From NCBI RefSeq assembly GCF_035555955.1, contig NZ_DATMGA010000055.1, positions 1 through 64,000 on the forward strand: DNA of 64,000 bases. The letters run 5' to 3'. Below are positions 8,495 through 16,443 of the stretch, piece by piece. The notes beneath the pieces were generated by a model. The model saw nothing but the letters and a program-made list of their open reading frames with translations. It searched no databases and was not told the origin of the DNA. Position 1 is the stretch's first letter. The number at the start of each line of letters is the position of its first letter. The DNA is from Eoetvoesia sp035555955. Lineage in GTDB: Bacteria; Pseudomonadota; Gammaproteobacteria; Burkholderiales; Burkholderiaceae_B. The position numbers and the translations under genes were made by a program.

Positions 8495-9367
8495 ATGTCC
8501 AATATTCAGTCATCCAGCAGCCTCGTTCTGGGCAGCCGCCCTGTAAAGCGTCTGGGCTACGGCGCCATGCAACTGGCGGGGCCGGGCGTGTTCGGCCCGC
8601 CCAAGGATCGCGATGCGGCGCTGGCCGTGCTGCGCGAGGCTGTTGCGCGCGGCGTCGATCATATCGACACCAGCGATTTCTACGGCCCGCACATTACCAA
8701 CCAATTGATCCGCAAGGCCTTGCATCCCTATCGGGACGATCTCGTCATCGTCACCAAGATCGGCGCCCGGCGCGGCGAGGATGGCTCGTGGCTGCCGGCT
8801 TTTTCGCGCGAAGAACTGATCCAGGCGGTGCACGACAACCTGCGCAACCTCGGCGTCGACGTTCTTGAAGTCGTCAATCTTCGCTGCATGTTCGGCATTC
8901 ATGGCCCGGCGGAAGGGTCCATCGAAGAGCCGCTCACGGTCGTCGCCGAGCTGCAACGGCAAGGCCTGGTGCGCCACATCGGGCTGAGCAATGTGACCGC
9001 GGCGCAGATCGCCGAAGGGCGCGGGCTTTGTGAAATTGCCTGCGTGCAGAATCAGTACAACCTGGCGCACCGGGATGACGATGCCCTCATCGACGACCTG
9101 GCCCGGGACGGCATCGCCTACGTGCCGTTTTTCCCGCTGGGCGGATTCAACCCTTTGCAGTCCTCCATCTTGTCCGGCGTCGCCGAGCGGCTGAAGGCCA
9201 CGCCCATGCAGGTGGCGCTTGCCTGGCTGCTGCGCCGCTCACCCAACATCCTCCTGATTCCAGGCACCTCGTCGGTTGGGCACCTGCGGGAAAACCTGGC
9301 CGCGGCCGAGCTCGTGTTGCCGGATGACGCGATTCGGGAGCTGGATGGTGTGGCAGGGACTGCTTGA
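8495..9367 (+). CDS. pdxI: Aldo/keto reductase, PdxI (YdbC)-like pyridoxal reductase
   Basis: 290-residue NADPH-dependent aldo/keto reductase with close likeness to E. coli PdxI, which reduces pyridoxal to pyridoxine: RLGYGAMQLAGPGVFGPP, HIDTSDFYGPH, VTKIGARRGED and ILLIPGTSSV are all shared. The Asp, Tyr and Lys of the AKR catalytic set are in HIDTSDFYG and VTKIG; the usual His position is the VVNLR stretch, as in PdxI. AAAGGA lies 8 nt before the ATG at 8495. Divergent from a LysR gene. The function is by family likeness; other carbonyl substrates are possible. Confidence 0.85.
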   Translation: MSNIQSSSSLVLGSRPVKRLGYGAMQLAGPGVFGPPKDRDAALAVLREAVARGVDHIDTSDFYGPHITNQLIRKALHPYRDDLVIVTKIGARRGEDGSWLPAFSREELIQAVHDNLRNLGVDVLEVVNLRCMFGIHGPAEGSIEEPLTVVAELQRQGLVRHIGLSNVTAAQIAEGRGLCEIACVQNQYNLAHRDDDALIDDLARDGIAYVPFFPLGGFNPLQSSILSGVAERLKATPMQVALAWLLRRSPNILLIPGTSSVGHLRENLAAAELVLPDDAIRELDGVAGTA

Positions 9368-9368
9368 T

Positions 9369-9692
9369 TCAGGCGATCCCGGTAACAACCAGCAAGGCCC
9401 GCTCGACTGACCGCATTTTGTCAGCGTTCAAACGTCCGAAAGCGGGCCCGACTTTCGAGCGGGGCAGTGTGGCCACCTTGTCGACCATGACCTGTGAAAG
9501 TGCCTGTAGGCCGTTGAGTGCATCGGGTTCTACAACGACGCGAAATGCGGCATCCCTTATCTCGCTGGTCACTGGGCAGATCATTACGCTATCGAGTTCG
9601 CTCAGGAGGTCGGACTGGATGACTAGGGCAGGCCGGGGCTTGCCATAGCTGCCTTGTAGCGACACTACAACGAAATCACCCCGGTGGATCAT
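9369..9692 (-). CDS. mazF: PemK/MazF-type toxin (endoribonuclease)
   Basis: 107-residue MazF/PemK-fold protein: N-terminal RGDFVVVSLQGSYGKPRPAL, then VMICPVTSEI and the Gln-rich segment LNGLQALSQVMVDKVATL, all family hallmarks. Such proteins cut mRNA when freed from the antitoxin. The gene overlaps the antitoxin gene by 4 bp, the usual order antitoxin then toxin. It ends 1 bp from the convergent pdxI stop. Confidence 0.88.
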   Translation of the reverse strand: MIHRGDFVVVSLQGSYGKPRPALVIQSDLLSELDSVMICPVTSEIRDAAFRVVVEPDALNGLQALSQVMVDKVATLPRSKVGPAFGRLNADKMRSVERALLVVTGIA

Positions 9693-9904
9693 TTCCAGCC
9701 TTCGGTATCGTCAGCGGCGGCTTCGGTGAATGCCAGGACGTCACGCTCGGCCGGATCATTGTGCAGTGCCAGGCATTGGCGTTTGATGCGGTCGATGTAG
9801 TCGGATGCGCGGGTGTCGGGAACCCATAACTGAATCGGCCTCATGCCGCTGGCGCGCAGCCGGGCGCGATGGCGCGTTACCTTCTCTGTTGATATGTCGC
9901 TCAT
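9689..9904 (-). CDS. mazE: Antitoxin of a MazEF-type module (DUF3018-like)
   Basis: 71-residue protein upstream of and overlapping the MazF-like gene. The N-terminal part (VTRHRARLRASGMRPIQLWV) matches the DUF3018 antitoxins that pair with PemK/MazF toxins: a basic DNA-binding N terminus followed by an acidic toxin-binding tail rich in Asp and Glu. It probably represses its own operon together with the toxin; a palindrome lies 17 bp upstream of its start. Confidence 0.85.
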   Translation of the reverse strand: MSDISTEKVTRHRARLRASGMRPIQLWVPDTRASDYIDRIKRQCLALHNDPAERDVLAFTEAAADDTEGWK

Positions 9905-9920
9905 TGGGTGGCCTCAGTGT

Positions 9921-9932
9921 TAAACATGTTTA
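9921..9932. promoter_or_regulatory. Palindrome upstream of the toxin-antitoxin operon, candidate operator
   Basis: Perfect 12-bp palindrome TAAACATGTTTA, 17 bp upstream of the antitoxin start codon, in a short AT-rich stretch unlike the surrounding GC-rich DNA. MazE/PemI-type antitoxins bind palindromes at this position, so it is a good candidate autoregulatory site. The binding is inferred. Confidence 0.5.
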
Positions 9933-10053
9933 GTTTCATGTTACTTTGCATGATATATAAAAGCAACCGATTTAGCCAGGCATAGAAAGGACGGTGGTCG
10001 CCGTAACTGTCATTGTTATAGTGCAATATGTGTCCCACCAACCAAATAAGCCA

Positions 10054-10692
10054 ATGCCGTCACCCCTTGCCGCGACTTCACCGGAGATCGACTTTTGTTT
10101 GATCCGGGCGTCGGACATCACTCCCGTTCCATGGAAGAACGGCGGCGGCACGACCCGCCAGATCGCCATCTTCCCCGAAGGCGCCAACCTGGATACCTTT
10201 GCCTGGCGCATCAGCGCGGCGGACGTCGGCCAAGCCGGCCTGTTTTCCCTATTCCCGGGCATCGATCGCCACATCGTCGTGACGCACGGAGAGTGCATGG
10301 TGCTTGTCGACGCCGCCGACCAAGGACGGCGCGGCTTGCGGCGTGGAGAGCCGTTCGCGTTCGCGGGCGAGGCCGTGTTGTCCGCCGAATTGCCCGCTGG
10401 CTCCATACGGGATTTCAATCTCATGGTTCGGCGGGACCAAGGGTTCGCGGGCGAACTTGCCGTAAGGCATGCCGCGCAAAGGCTGGTCCTATCCGTGGGA
10501 AGCGCTGTCCTGCATTGTGTGGAAGGCGTATTCGCGGTATTGCCGGAATCCGGGCCTGCAAGCGGCTATCGGCTTGCCGCGGGCGACAGCCTGTTGGTGG
10601 AATTGCCGGCCGGCTGTCGCAGCGCCGCCGTTGACATCGTGCCGGAACAGGATGGCGCAATGCTGATCGATGCCCGTATACGCAAGGTGTAG
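10054..10692 (+). CDS. hutD: HutD/Ves family protein
   Basis: 212-residue bicupin-type protein of the HutD/Ves family, recognised by TPVPWKNGGGTTRQIA and the segment AWRISAADVGQAGLFSLFPG, followed by RHIVVTHGE. HutD is thought to limit histidine utilisation in Pseudomonas, but no hut genes are nearby, so its role here is open. The start is uncertain: the ATG at 10054 fits the conserved region but has no clear ribosome site, and an in-frame GTG at 9994 would add 20 residues. Convergent with the DUF2945 gene, 7 bp apart. Confidence 0.75.
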   Translation: MPSPLAATSPEIDFCLIRASDITPVPWKNGGGTTRQIAIFPEGANLDTFAWRISAADVGQAGLFSLFPGIDRHIVVTHGECMVLVDAADQGRRGLRRGEPFAFAGEAVLSAELPAGSIRDFNLMVRRDQGFAGELAVRHAAQRLVLSVGSAVLHCVEGVFAVLPESGPASGYRLAAGDSLLVELPAGCRSAAVDIVPEQDGAMLIDARIRKV

Positions 10693-10699
10693 GCGCCAC

Positions 10700-10912
10700 T
10701 CAGTCCAGCTTGTGCAAGGCCGAGCCCTTGTGCATGGCGATGTGCTCGGTTTTATCGCTTTTGATCGCATATTGAGGATCGTCCGCGCTGGCGTGGCGCG
10801 TATAGCCCTTGTGCGGGAAATCCTTGGTATGGATTTCGATGATGCGGCCGCTGACCCGGCCGGCTTCGGAGTTCCAGCCTACGTGGTCGCCGATCTTGAA
10901 TTTCGTGGTCAT
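10700..10912 (-). CDS. DUF2945 (Tudor-like, 'hypervirulence associated') protein
   Basis: 70-residue basic protein: KIGDHVGWNSEAGRVSGRI near the N terminus, then KGYTRHASADDPQYAIKSDK, the diagnostic DUF2945 pattern of a small beta barrel. Function unknown. Its start overlaps the stop of the azoreductase-like gene by 4 bp (ATGA), so it is the last gene of a GNAT, azoreductase, DUF2945 operon. Confidence 0.85.
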   Translation of the reverse strand: MTTKFKIGDHVGWNSEAGRVSGRIIEIHTKDFPHKGYTRHASADDPQYAIKSDKTEHIAMHKGSALHKLD

Positions 10913-11529
10913 GTCATTACCTCGAAGTGCTCCGCCATTGCCCGACTGGCCAGGCGCCTGGACGCGGCGACCGACTCATTGTCCAGGGCGGTTCCTTCGA
11001 CGGAAAAGAAGGTCACGTCCTTCAGGCCTATGGTTGCCAGCGCGGCTTTCAGATAGGGTGTCAGGAAGTCGGGTTGCCGGGCGTTTTCGCCGGAGTACCT
11101 GCCCCCCGACGATACCGCGACGAATACCGGGCGGTCCGGCAGTATGCCCACCTTTCCCTGCGGGGTGGAGCGAAAGCTGCGGCGCACCCGCACGACGTGG
11201 TCTATCCATGCCTTGAGCCCCGATGGAACCGTGTAGTTGTGCATGGGCGTGGCGATTACGAGGGTGTCGGCGTTTTCCAGGGTGCGTATCAGTTGCTCGG
11301 ACTGGCTCAGCGAGCCCGGGTCGAAGGGGCCGCCCGGAGGCTCTACGCGGTAGCCCACCGCGTCGGCGTATTCCACATCGACGTGGGCCAGCGTGCCGGC
11401 ATTGAGCTTTTCTATGGCAAGAGGCGTTTCGCCGTGACGCTTTTCCATATGCGCGATGATCTCCAGCGAAAGCCGGTAGCTTTCGGACTGTGCGCCGCGC
11501 GGGCTGCAAGCGATGTGCAATAGGTTCAT
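10909..11529 (-). CDS. azoR: FMN-dependent NADH:quinone oxidoreductase / azoreductase (AzoR-like)
   Basis: 206-residue flavodoxin-fold reductase. The N terminus MNLLHIACSPRGAQSESYRLS is the FMN phosphate-binding site; TPMHNYTVPSGLKAWIDHVV and the SSGGRYSG loop are the AzoR family marks. These enzymes reduce quinones and azo compounds with NAD(P)H in two-electron steps. The ATG at 11529 matches the conserved start; an extension to 11700 is antisense noise over the GNAT gene. It shares TGATG with the upstream GNAT gene and overlaps the downstream DUF2945 gene. Confidence 0.9.
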   Translation of the reverse strand: MNLLHIACSPRGAQSESYRLSLEIIAHMEKRHGETPLAIEKLNAGTLAHVDVEYADAVGYRVEPPGGPFDPGSLSQSEQLIRTLENADTLVIATPMHNYTVPSGLKAWIDHVVRVRRSFRSTPQGKVGILPDRPVFVAVSSGGRYSGENARQPDFLTPYLKAALATIGLKDVTFFSVEGTALDNESVAASRRLASRAMAEHFEVMT

Positions 11530-11972
11530 CAGCTGCCCTCCGCCAGGGGTTTGCCGAAGCGTATTGCGCTGGTCAGCAGCCCCCACCGGAAGTAGAACCG
11601 TTGCGCCAGGGCGTTTGCCAGGCCGGTGTCCAGCACCAGTCGCTGGCATGCGGTGTTGCGGGCGATGGCCTCCATTTCGTCCAGCAGCCTGGCGCCCCAT
11701 CGGCTGCTGCGGCTTTTTTCCGTGACGATCAGGTCGTCGACGTAGAGGAAGCGGCCGTGTATGAGGTTTTCCTGATGCCGATATCCGGCCAGGGCAATGG
11801 GCTTGCCGGCCTGCCAGGCGGCAAGCAGTTGGTAGCTTTCCCCACGCATCCGCGCGATGCGCTGCAGGAAGTCGGCGTCGTTCTGCAGGTTGGGCCGCAA
11901 TTCCCGCATGACGGCAAAGCAGGCGCGCAGGTCATCATCGGTTTCGGCATGGCGTAGTTCTATATCGTTCAT
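11529..11972 (-). CDS. GNAT family N-acetyltransferase
   Basis: 147-residue acetyltransferase fold: N-terminal RHAETDDDLRACFAVMREL, the beta-4 strand FLYVDDLIVTEKSRSSRWG with the acetyl-CoA pyrophosphate loop RSSRWGARLL, and the C-terminal ALAQRFYFRWG motif. Substrate unknown. First gene of a three-gene operon divergent from the PdxR/MocR-type regulator at 12118, which is the probable controller. Confidence 0.85.
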   Translation of the reverse strand: MNDIELRHAETDDDLRACFAVMRELRPNLQNDADFLQRIARMRGESYQLLAAWQAGKPIALAGYRHQENLIHGRFLYVDDLIVTEKSRSSRWGARLLDEMEAIARNTACQRLVLDTGLANALAQRFYFRWGLLTSAIRFGKPLAEGS

Positions 11973-12076
11973 GGACGGCTTCTTGAGGTTAGGGATGAAT
12001 GGTGAGTGATGGCGTCGGTGCGCGCGGGCTTTTCCCTTGCGGTACCGGCGGCACTATCCATGCTAGGTTCGGAATG

Positions 12077-12097
12077 CCATAATTAAAAGATCCATAA
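12077..12097. promoter_or_regulatory. Direct CCATAA repeats in the MocR promoter region
   Basis: Two CCATAA hexamers start at 12077 and 12092, in a short AT-rich stretch between the divergent GNAT operon and the MocR-type gene. MocR/PdxR regulators commonly bind direct repeats in such divergent regions. The pattern is short, so this is only a suggestion. Confidence 0.3.
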
Positions 12098-12117
12098 ATC
12101 AATATTGTGATTGGGCC

Positions 12118-13545
12118 ATGTCTGCTTCCAACAACCACAGCCTGCTGACGGTGGATTCTTCCCAGGATCAGCCGCTGTACCGGCAAATCTATTGGCGTTT
12201 CCAGGGGGCCATCGCCGATGGTCTGCTCAAGCCGGGTGGGCGCATTCCCTCGGCCAGGGCGCTGGCCAAAGAGCTCGGCCTGGCCCGGGGAACTGTCGAA
12301 ACCGCCTATGCCCTGCTGGCTGCGGAGGGCTACGTCCAGCCTCGGGGCCAGGCCGGCACCATTGTTACTCCCGGAATCGTCGCATCCCAGGCCATGGCGG
12401 TAAAGCCCGCGCCGGCATCGGCCAGGCGTGGCAAAGAATTCGGCTGGCATCCGCCCACCGTGCTGCCTTTCCAGTTGGGTTTGCCCGCGCTGGATGCCTT
12501 TCCCCGGAAAATATGGGCGCGGCTGGGCGCCAGGCACCTGCGCGCCATGCAGGCGGTCGAGATGGCCTATCCTCCGGTGCAGGGTCTGCACGGCTTGCGC
12601 CAGGCCATTGCCGCCTATCTGCAAATGGCGCGGGGAATCACTTGCGCGCCGGAGCAGGTGTTCATTACTTCGGGGTATCGGGACACGCTGCACTTGATTG
12701 CCGAAGCGCTGCTTCGCGAGGGGGATCAGGCATGGGTGGAAGATCCAGGGTATCCGCCCACCCGCAAATTGCTTGGGCAGATGGGGATCGAGCTGGTTCC
12801 GGTTCCGGTCGACGACGACGGGCTGGTGGTGTCGCGGGGCGTGCAGACTGCGCCCGACGCCAGGGCGGTGGTGGTGACTCCGGCGCATCAAAGCCCGCTT
12901 TGCCTGTCGCTTTCCCTGCCCAGGCGGCTGGCATTGCTGGAATGGGCCAGGCAAAAAAAATCATGGATCATCGAGGACGACTACGACGGTGAATACCGGT
13001 ATGCAAGCCGTCCCCTGCCTGCCCTCAAAAGCCTGGATCGCCATGGCCGGGTACTGTATGCGGGCACCTTCAGCAAGGTCATGTTCCCCGGCATACGGGT
13101 GGGCTATCTGGTGGTGCCCGAGTCCCAGGTCGAACGGTTCGGGCGAACCCGGGAGGTTTTTTCCGCCGGAGTTCCGGAGCTTGGCCAGGCGATTCTGGCG
13201 TCTTTCATGAACGAAGGACATTTCGCGCGGCACATCCATCGCATGAGAAAGCTTTACGCCGAGCGCCGAACCGCGGTGGCGGAGGGGCTGGGCCAGGTGC
13301 TAGGTGCGGCGGGCATGCATATCCAGCCGCAGCCGGGCGGCATGCATTTGGTGCTGCGGCTTGGCGGGCGCCAATCGGACAAGGCCCTGAACGCGTTGAT
13401 GCGCGAGCATGGCATGTTTGCCGAAGCCTTGTCGGGTTGGGCGACGCAAGCCGAGGTTCAGCCGGGGTTGCTATTGAGTTTTACCAATATCGAATCGCAG
13501 CATCAGGCGCAGCAGTTGGGCAAACGCATCCTGGCCTTGCTGTAG
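12118..13545 (+). CDS. PdxR/MocR-type regulator: GntR HTH fused to PLP aminotransferase domain
   Basis: 475 residues. An N-terminal GntR winged helix (about residues 18-85: GRIPSARALAKELGLARGTV, ETAYALLAAEGY) is linked to a fold-type I aminotransferase domain from about 115. The PLP lysine lies in AGTFSKVMFPGIRVGYLV; EDDYDGEYRY is the usual cofactor-pocket stretch. MocR proteins use PLP or amino compounds as ligands and regulate genes of vitamin B6, GABA or taurine metabolism. It is divergent from the GNAT/azoreductase/DUF2945 operon and 255 bp upstream of an AhpD-like gene. Confidence 0.92.
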   Translation: MSASNNHSLLTVDSSQDQPLYRQIYWRFQGAIADGLLKPGGRIPSARALAKELGLARGTVETAYALLAAEGYVQPRGQAGTIVTPGIVASQAMAVKPAPASARRGKEFGWHPPTVLPFQLGLPALDAFPRKIWARLGARHLRAMQAVEMAYPPVQGLHGLRQAIAAYLQMARGITCAPEQVFITSGYRDTLHLIAEALLREGDQAWVEDPGYPPTRKLLGQMGIELVPVPVDDDGLVVSRGVQTAPDARAVVVTPAHQSPLCLSLSLPRRLALLEWARQKKSWIIEDDYDGEYRYASRPLPALKSLDRHGRVLYAGTFSKVMFPGIRVGYLVVPESQVERFGRTREVFSAGVPELGQAILASFMNEGHFARHIHRMRKLYAERRTAVAEGLGQVLGAAGMHIQPQPGGMHLVLRLGGRQSDKALNALMREHGMFAEALSGWATQAEVQPGLLLSFTNIESQHQAQQLGKRILALL

Positions 13546-13636
13546 CGGCGGTGCGGGTGTGTGCGAGATCGCGGAAAACGGTGGTTGCCGTGGCCCGCAT
13601 GGGGGTGGAAGCGATAAAGGCCCGCACCCATAATAT

Positions 13637-13679
13637 GGCCTATACCAAAAACTGCTTCTTGGCACTTTTTAAATAGGCC
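13637..13679. promoter_or_regulatory. Long inverted repeat upstream of the AhpD-like gene
   Basis: Arms GGCCTAT (13637-13643) and ATAGGCC (13673-13679) flank an AT-rich interior containing ACCAAAAACTG and TTGGCACTTTTT, in the 254-bp gap before the AhpD-like gene. It could be a binding site for the neighbouring MocR regulator, which would put the AhpD-like gene under its control, or a stem-loop at the end of the regulator transcript. Confidence 0.4.
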
Positions 13680-13799
13680 AAGTTCCATCAATATATTGTT
13701 GTCGGGCCTGGCGGCAAGATAGATTGTCGTAGCGCGGCGAGGCCGTTACTGCATGGTGCGGCGCCGCGTCCGGGCATTATTTTCCAATAGGAGTCGTTG

Positions 13800-14279
13800 A
13801 TGAGTGCTCGTTTGAACTACTTTGAAGTTTCCCCCGATATTGCCAAGAAATACCTGGATTTCAGTACTTCCATGAAGAGCAAGCCGGCGGTGAAGGAATT
13901 CGGCGTTCTGGTGACGATGCGCGCCTCCCAGATCAATGGCTGCGCGTACTGCCTGGACATGCACGTCAAAGAAGGAAAAATCCACGGTGAGCGCGAGTTG
14001 CGCCTGCACCATGTGGCCATCTGGCGCGAGTCGCCCCTGTTCAATGCGCGCGAGCGCGCCGCGCTGACCTGGACGGAGGCGCTTACCCAAATCCCGGCGC
14101 ATGGCGTAAGCGACGACATTTACAACGAAGTGCGCGCCCAGTTGTCGGAACAGGAAATCTCCGACCTGACGTTCCTGGTGGTGGGGATCAACGGCTGGAA
14201 CCGCCTGAATGTCGCCTTCAGAACCGTTCCCGGCTCGTCGGATGCGGCGTTCGGGCTGGACAAGGCCGGGCTTTCGTAA
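13800..14279 (+). CDS. Carboxymuconolactone decarboxylase / AhpD-like peroxidase-fold protein
   Basis: 159-residue all-helical protein of the AhpD/CMD family. The redox centre CAYCLDMH (CxxC with a downstream His) is intact, preceded by RASQINGC, and NARERAALTWTEALT is the family's second signature. This pattern marks alkylhydroperoxidase-type thiol proteins rather than lactone decarboxylases. GGAG sits 6 nt before the ATG at 13800; a TTG one codon earlier is less likely. The long inverted repeat upstream may place it under the MocR-type regulator. Confidence 0.85.
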   Translation: MSARLNYFEVSPDIAKKYLDFSTSMKSKPAVKEFGVLVTMRASQINGCAYCLDMHVKEGKIHGERELRLHHVAIWRESPLFNARERAALTWTEALTQIPAHGVSDDIYNEVRAQLSEQEISDLTFLVVGINGWNRLNVAFRTVPGSSDAAFGLDKAGLS

Positions 14280-14430
14280 GCGGTTCGGCGGGTCGAGTCT
14301 GTTGCTGCCTGCGGCCGTCGTCGGTGTTTACGCAAACAGGCGGCAGCGACCGGTTTGCATCGGCCGCAGCTGGCAAGTCTGTCGATGGACTGCTTGCCCC
14401 GATACGGGATTCGACTGGCACTGTTACGGA

Positions 14431-15417
14431 CTATTCCGGATACAGCAGGATCGAGCCGGCGGTTTGTCCGGATTCCATCAAGCTATGCGCTTGCGCAGCC
14501 TCTTTCAGGGGAAGCTGTGTCCCTATCCGGACTCTCAATCCCTCCTCCAGTTTGGTCAGCGTGGCCTTGGCGCCTTCGCGGTAGCGGCTTGGGTCGGCCA
14601 TGAAGTGCAAGACGCTGGGGCGCGTAATCGCAATGGAACGGGAAGGGCCCAGTTCCGAGGGGTGGATGGTGCCGATCTCGCCCGACGCCTGGCCTATGCT
14701 GGCCGCCATGCCGTAAGGCCCCACCGCATCCAGCGTGCGCCTGAAGGTTTCGCCGCCCACTCCATCGATGGCGTAATCGACGCCCTTGCCATGGGTAAAG
14801 TCCTTTGCCGCGGCGACGAAGTCTTCCTCGCGGTACAGCACGATCCGGTCGATGCCGTGCTCAAGGGCCAGGTCGGCTTTGGCGCGGCTTCCCGCGGTTC
14901 CGATGACCCGGGCGCCCAACGTTCTCGCCCATTGCGTCAGTATCAGCCCCAGGCCGCCCGCTGCGGAATGCACGAGTATGGTGTCGCCAGGCTTTACCGG
15001 ACGCACATAGGCGAACAGCATGTGGGCCGCAATCCCGCGCAACATGGAGGCCGCCGCAATGTCGGACGGGATGCCTTCCGGCAGCGGGATGGCACGTTCA
15101 GCGGGCAGGTTCCGGATAGCCGCGTAGCTGCCGACCGGAGGGCCGGCATAAGCAACCCGTTGCCCGGCGGCGAAGCCAGTGACTCCCGGCCCCACTGCCT
15201 GGATCAGGCCTGCGCCTTCGATGCCCAATGTCGCCGGCAGGCCGGGCAAGGAATAAAAGCCGGTGCGGTAGTAGATATCGGCGAAGTTGACGCCTATTGC
15301 CGTGTGCCGGATCTGGATTTCCCCGGCTGAAGGCGGCGGCACCTCGAGCAGCTCCACCCCGAGTTTTTCGGCCGCGCCATAGGCGTGGATGCGTACGTGC
15401 TGAGACAGGTTTTTCAT
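14431..15417 (-). CDS. NADPH:quinone oxidoreductase, zinc-independent MDR family
   Basis: 328-residue medium-chain reductase lacking structural-zinc cysteines. Typical stretches are AIGVNFADIYYRTGFY, GIEGAGLIQAVGPGV and the NADPH-binding HSAAGGLGLILTQWARTLGA. Family members reduce quinones or other enones in the cytoplasm. Divergent from the LysR gene that starts at 15489; a dyad at 15425-15447 between them is the likely operator. Confidence 0.9.
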   Translation of the reverse strand: MKNLSQHVRIHAYGAAEKLGVELLEVPPPSAGEIQIRHTAIGVNFADIYYRTGFYSLPGLPATLGIEGAGLIQAVGPGVTGFAAGQRVAYAGPPVGSYAAIRNLPAERAIPLPEGIPSDIAAASMLRGIAAHMLFAYVRPVKPGDTILVHSAAGGLGLILTQWARTLGARVIGTAGSRAKADLALEHGIDRIVLYREEDFVAAAKDFTHGKGVDYAIDGVGGETFRRTLDAVGPYGMAASIGQASGEIGTIHPSELGPSRSIAITRPSVLHFMADPSRYREGAKATLTKLEEGLRVRIGTQLPLKEAAQAHSLMESGQTAGSILLYPE

Positions 15418-15424
15418 GACGATA

Positions 15425-15447
15425 CCCTTCAGAAATGTGTTGAAGGG
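15425..15447. promoter_or_regulatory. Dyad between quinone reductase and LysR genes
   Basis: Perfect inverted repeat CCCTTCA / TGAAGGG with a 9-bp spacer, 7 bp upstream of the reductase start and in the only gap shared by the divergent pair. The position fits a LysR operator; it would overlap the reductase's ribosome-binding region, so the dyad could instead act in the mRNA leader. Confidence 0.4.
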
Positions 15448-15488
15448 ATAGGATAATCAGTGCAAAATTTATCCGAAATAGGAAAAAA

Positions 15489-16397
15489 TTGGCATTGATT
15501 GTGCAAAAATCATCAGAAAATGCGGTCGCCAACGAAGCCCTGGCCTGGGACGATGTGCGCTATTTTCTCGAGCTGGCACGGCAAGGGACGCTGACGGCGG
15601 CGGCCCGGGTGCTGGGCGTGGAGCATTCGACGGTATCGCGCCGCGTTGGCGCACTGGAGAAGAAGATCGGCATCCGCTTGTTCGACAGGTTGGCCAAGAG
15701 CTGGAACCTGACCGTCGAGGGGGAAGCCCTTTTGGCTCATGCGTACCGCATTGAAGAGCAAACCCTTGCATTCAGCCGTGCCAGCATGGGAATCGGGGCG
15801 GTGCAGGGTGTCGTCAGGGTGTCGGCGCCGCCGGTCCTTGCCAGCCATTTTCTGGCGCCGCGCCTGGCGGCGCTTGCCCGGCAATGGCCGGGCATTACGC
15901 TGGAGCTGATCGGCGAATCGCGCCAGGCCAATCTGTATCGACGCGAGGCGGACCTTGCCTTGCGGCTTTCCCGTCCGCAGGAACTCGGTCTGGCCGGCCG
16001 GCCTCTTGCCGGCATGGGTTACAGCCTGTATGCCGCGCAAAAATGGCGGAACCGCCCGGCCAGTGAGTGGGAATTCATCGGCTACGATGATGTCTTGCGG
16101 GAGACGCCACAGCAGAAGTGGCTGCACGAACTGGCCGCGGGGAGGCGCTTCGCCTTTGTGTCCAACGACGCTGCCGCACTGTATCAGGCCTGCCGTAGCG
16201 GCCTGGGCGTGGCGGTATTGCCGCATTTTCTTGCCGGCGAGGATCCGGCCTTGTCGAGATTGCCGGGATACGAAGGAGTGCTGAGCCGGGATGTGTGGAT
16301 GGTCATTCATCCCGATGTCCGGCGCTCTCCCAGGGTCAAGGCGGTTGCGCAGTTCATTACCCGGCTGTGCCGCGAACATGAATCGGTGCTTATATAA
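15489..16397 (+). CDS. LysR family transcriptional regulator
   Basis: 302 residues: winged helix in VRYFLELARQGTLTAAARVL and VEHSTVSRRVGALEKKIGI, then an effector domain of about 205 residues. The start is not an ATG: the frame begins at TTG 15489, with a GTG at 15501 as the alternative; neither has a strong ribosome site. Divergent from the quinone oxidoreductase gene, its likely target. Confidence 0.87.
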   Translation: MALIVQKSSENAVANEALAWDDVRYFLELARQGTLTAAARVLGVEHSTVSRRVGALEKKIGIRLFDRLAKSWNLTVEGEALLAHAYRIEEQTLAFSRASMGIGAVQGVVRVSAPPVLASHFLAPRLAALARQWPGITLELIGESRQANLYRREADLALRLSRPQELGLAGRPLAGMGYSLYAAQKWRNRPASEWEFIGYDDVLRETPQQKWLHELAAGRRFAFVSNDAAALYQACRSGLGVAVLPHFLAGEDPALSRLPGYEGVLSRDVWMVIHPDVRRSPRVKAVAQFITRLCREHESVLI

Positions 16398-16443
16398 GGA
16401 CTCAGGTTCACAATCCGCCGTCGCCGCTGAACAGGCCGCCGTC

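Noticed and set aside
9994..10053. GTG start extending HutD by 20 residues
   Set aside because: The added residues are not conserved in character and lie in the promoter region of the divergent toxin-antitoxin pair; kept only as an alternative.
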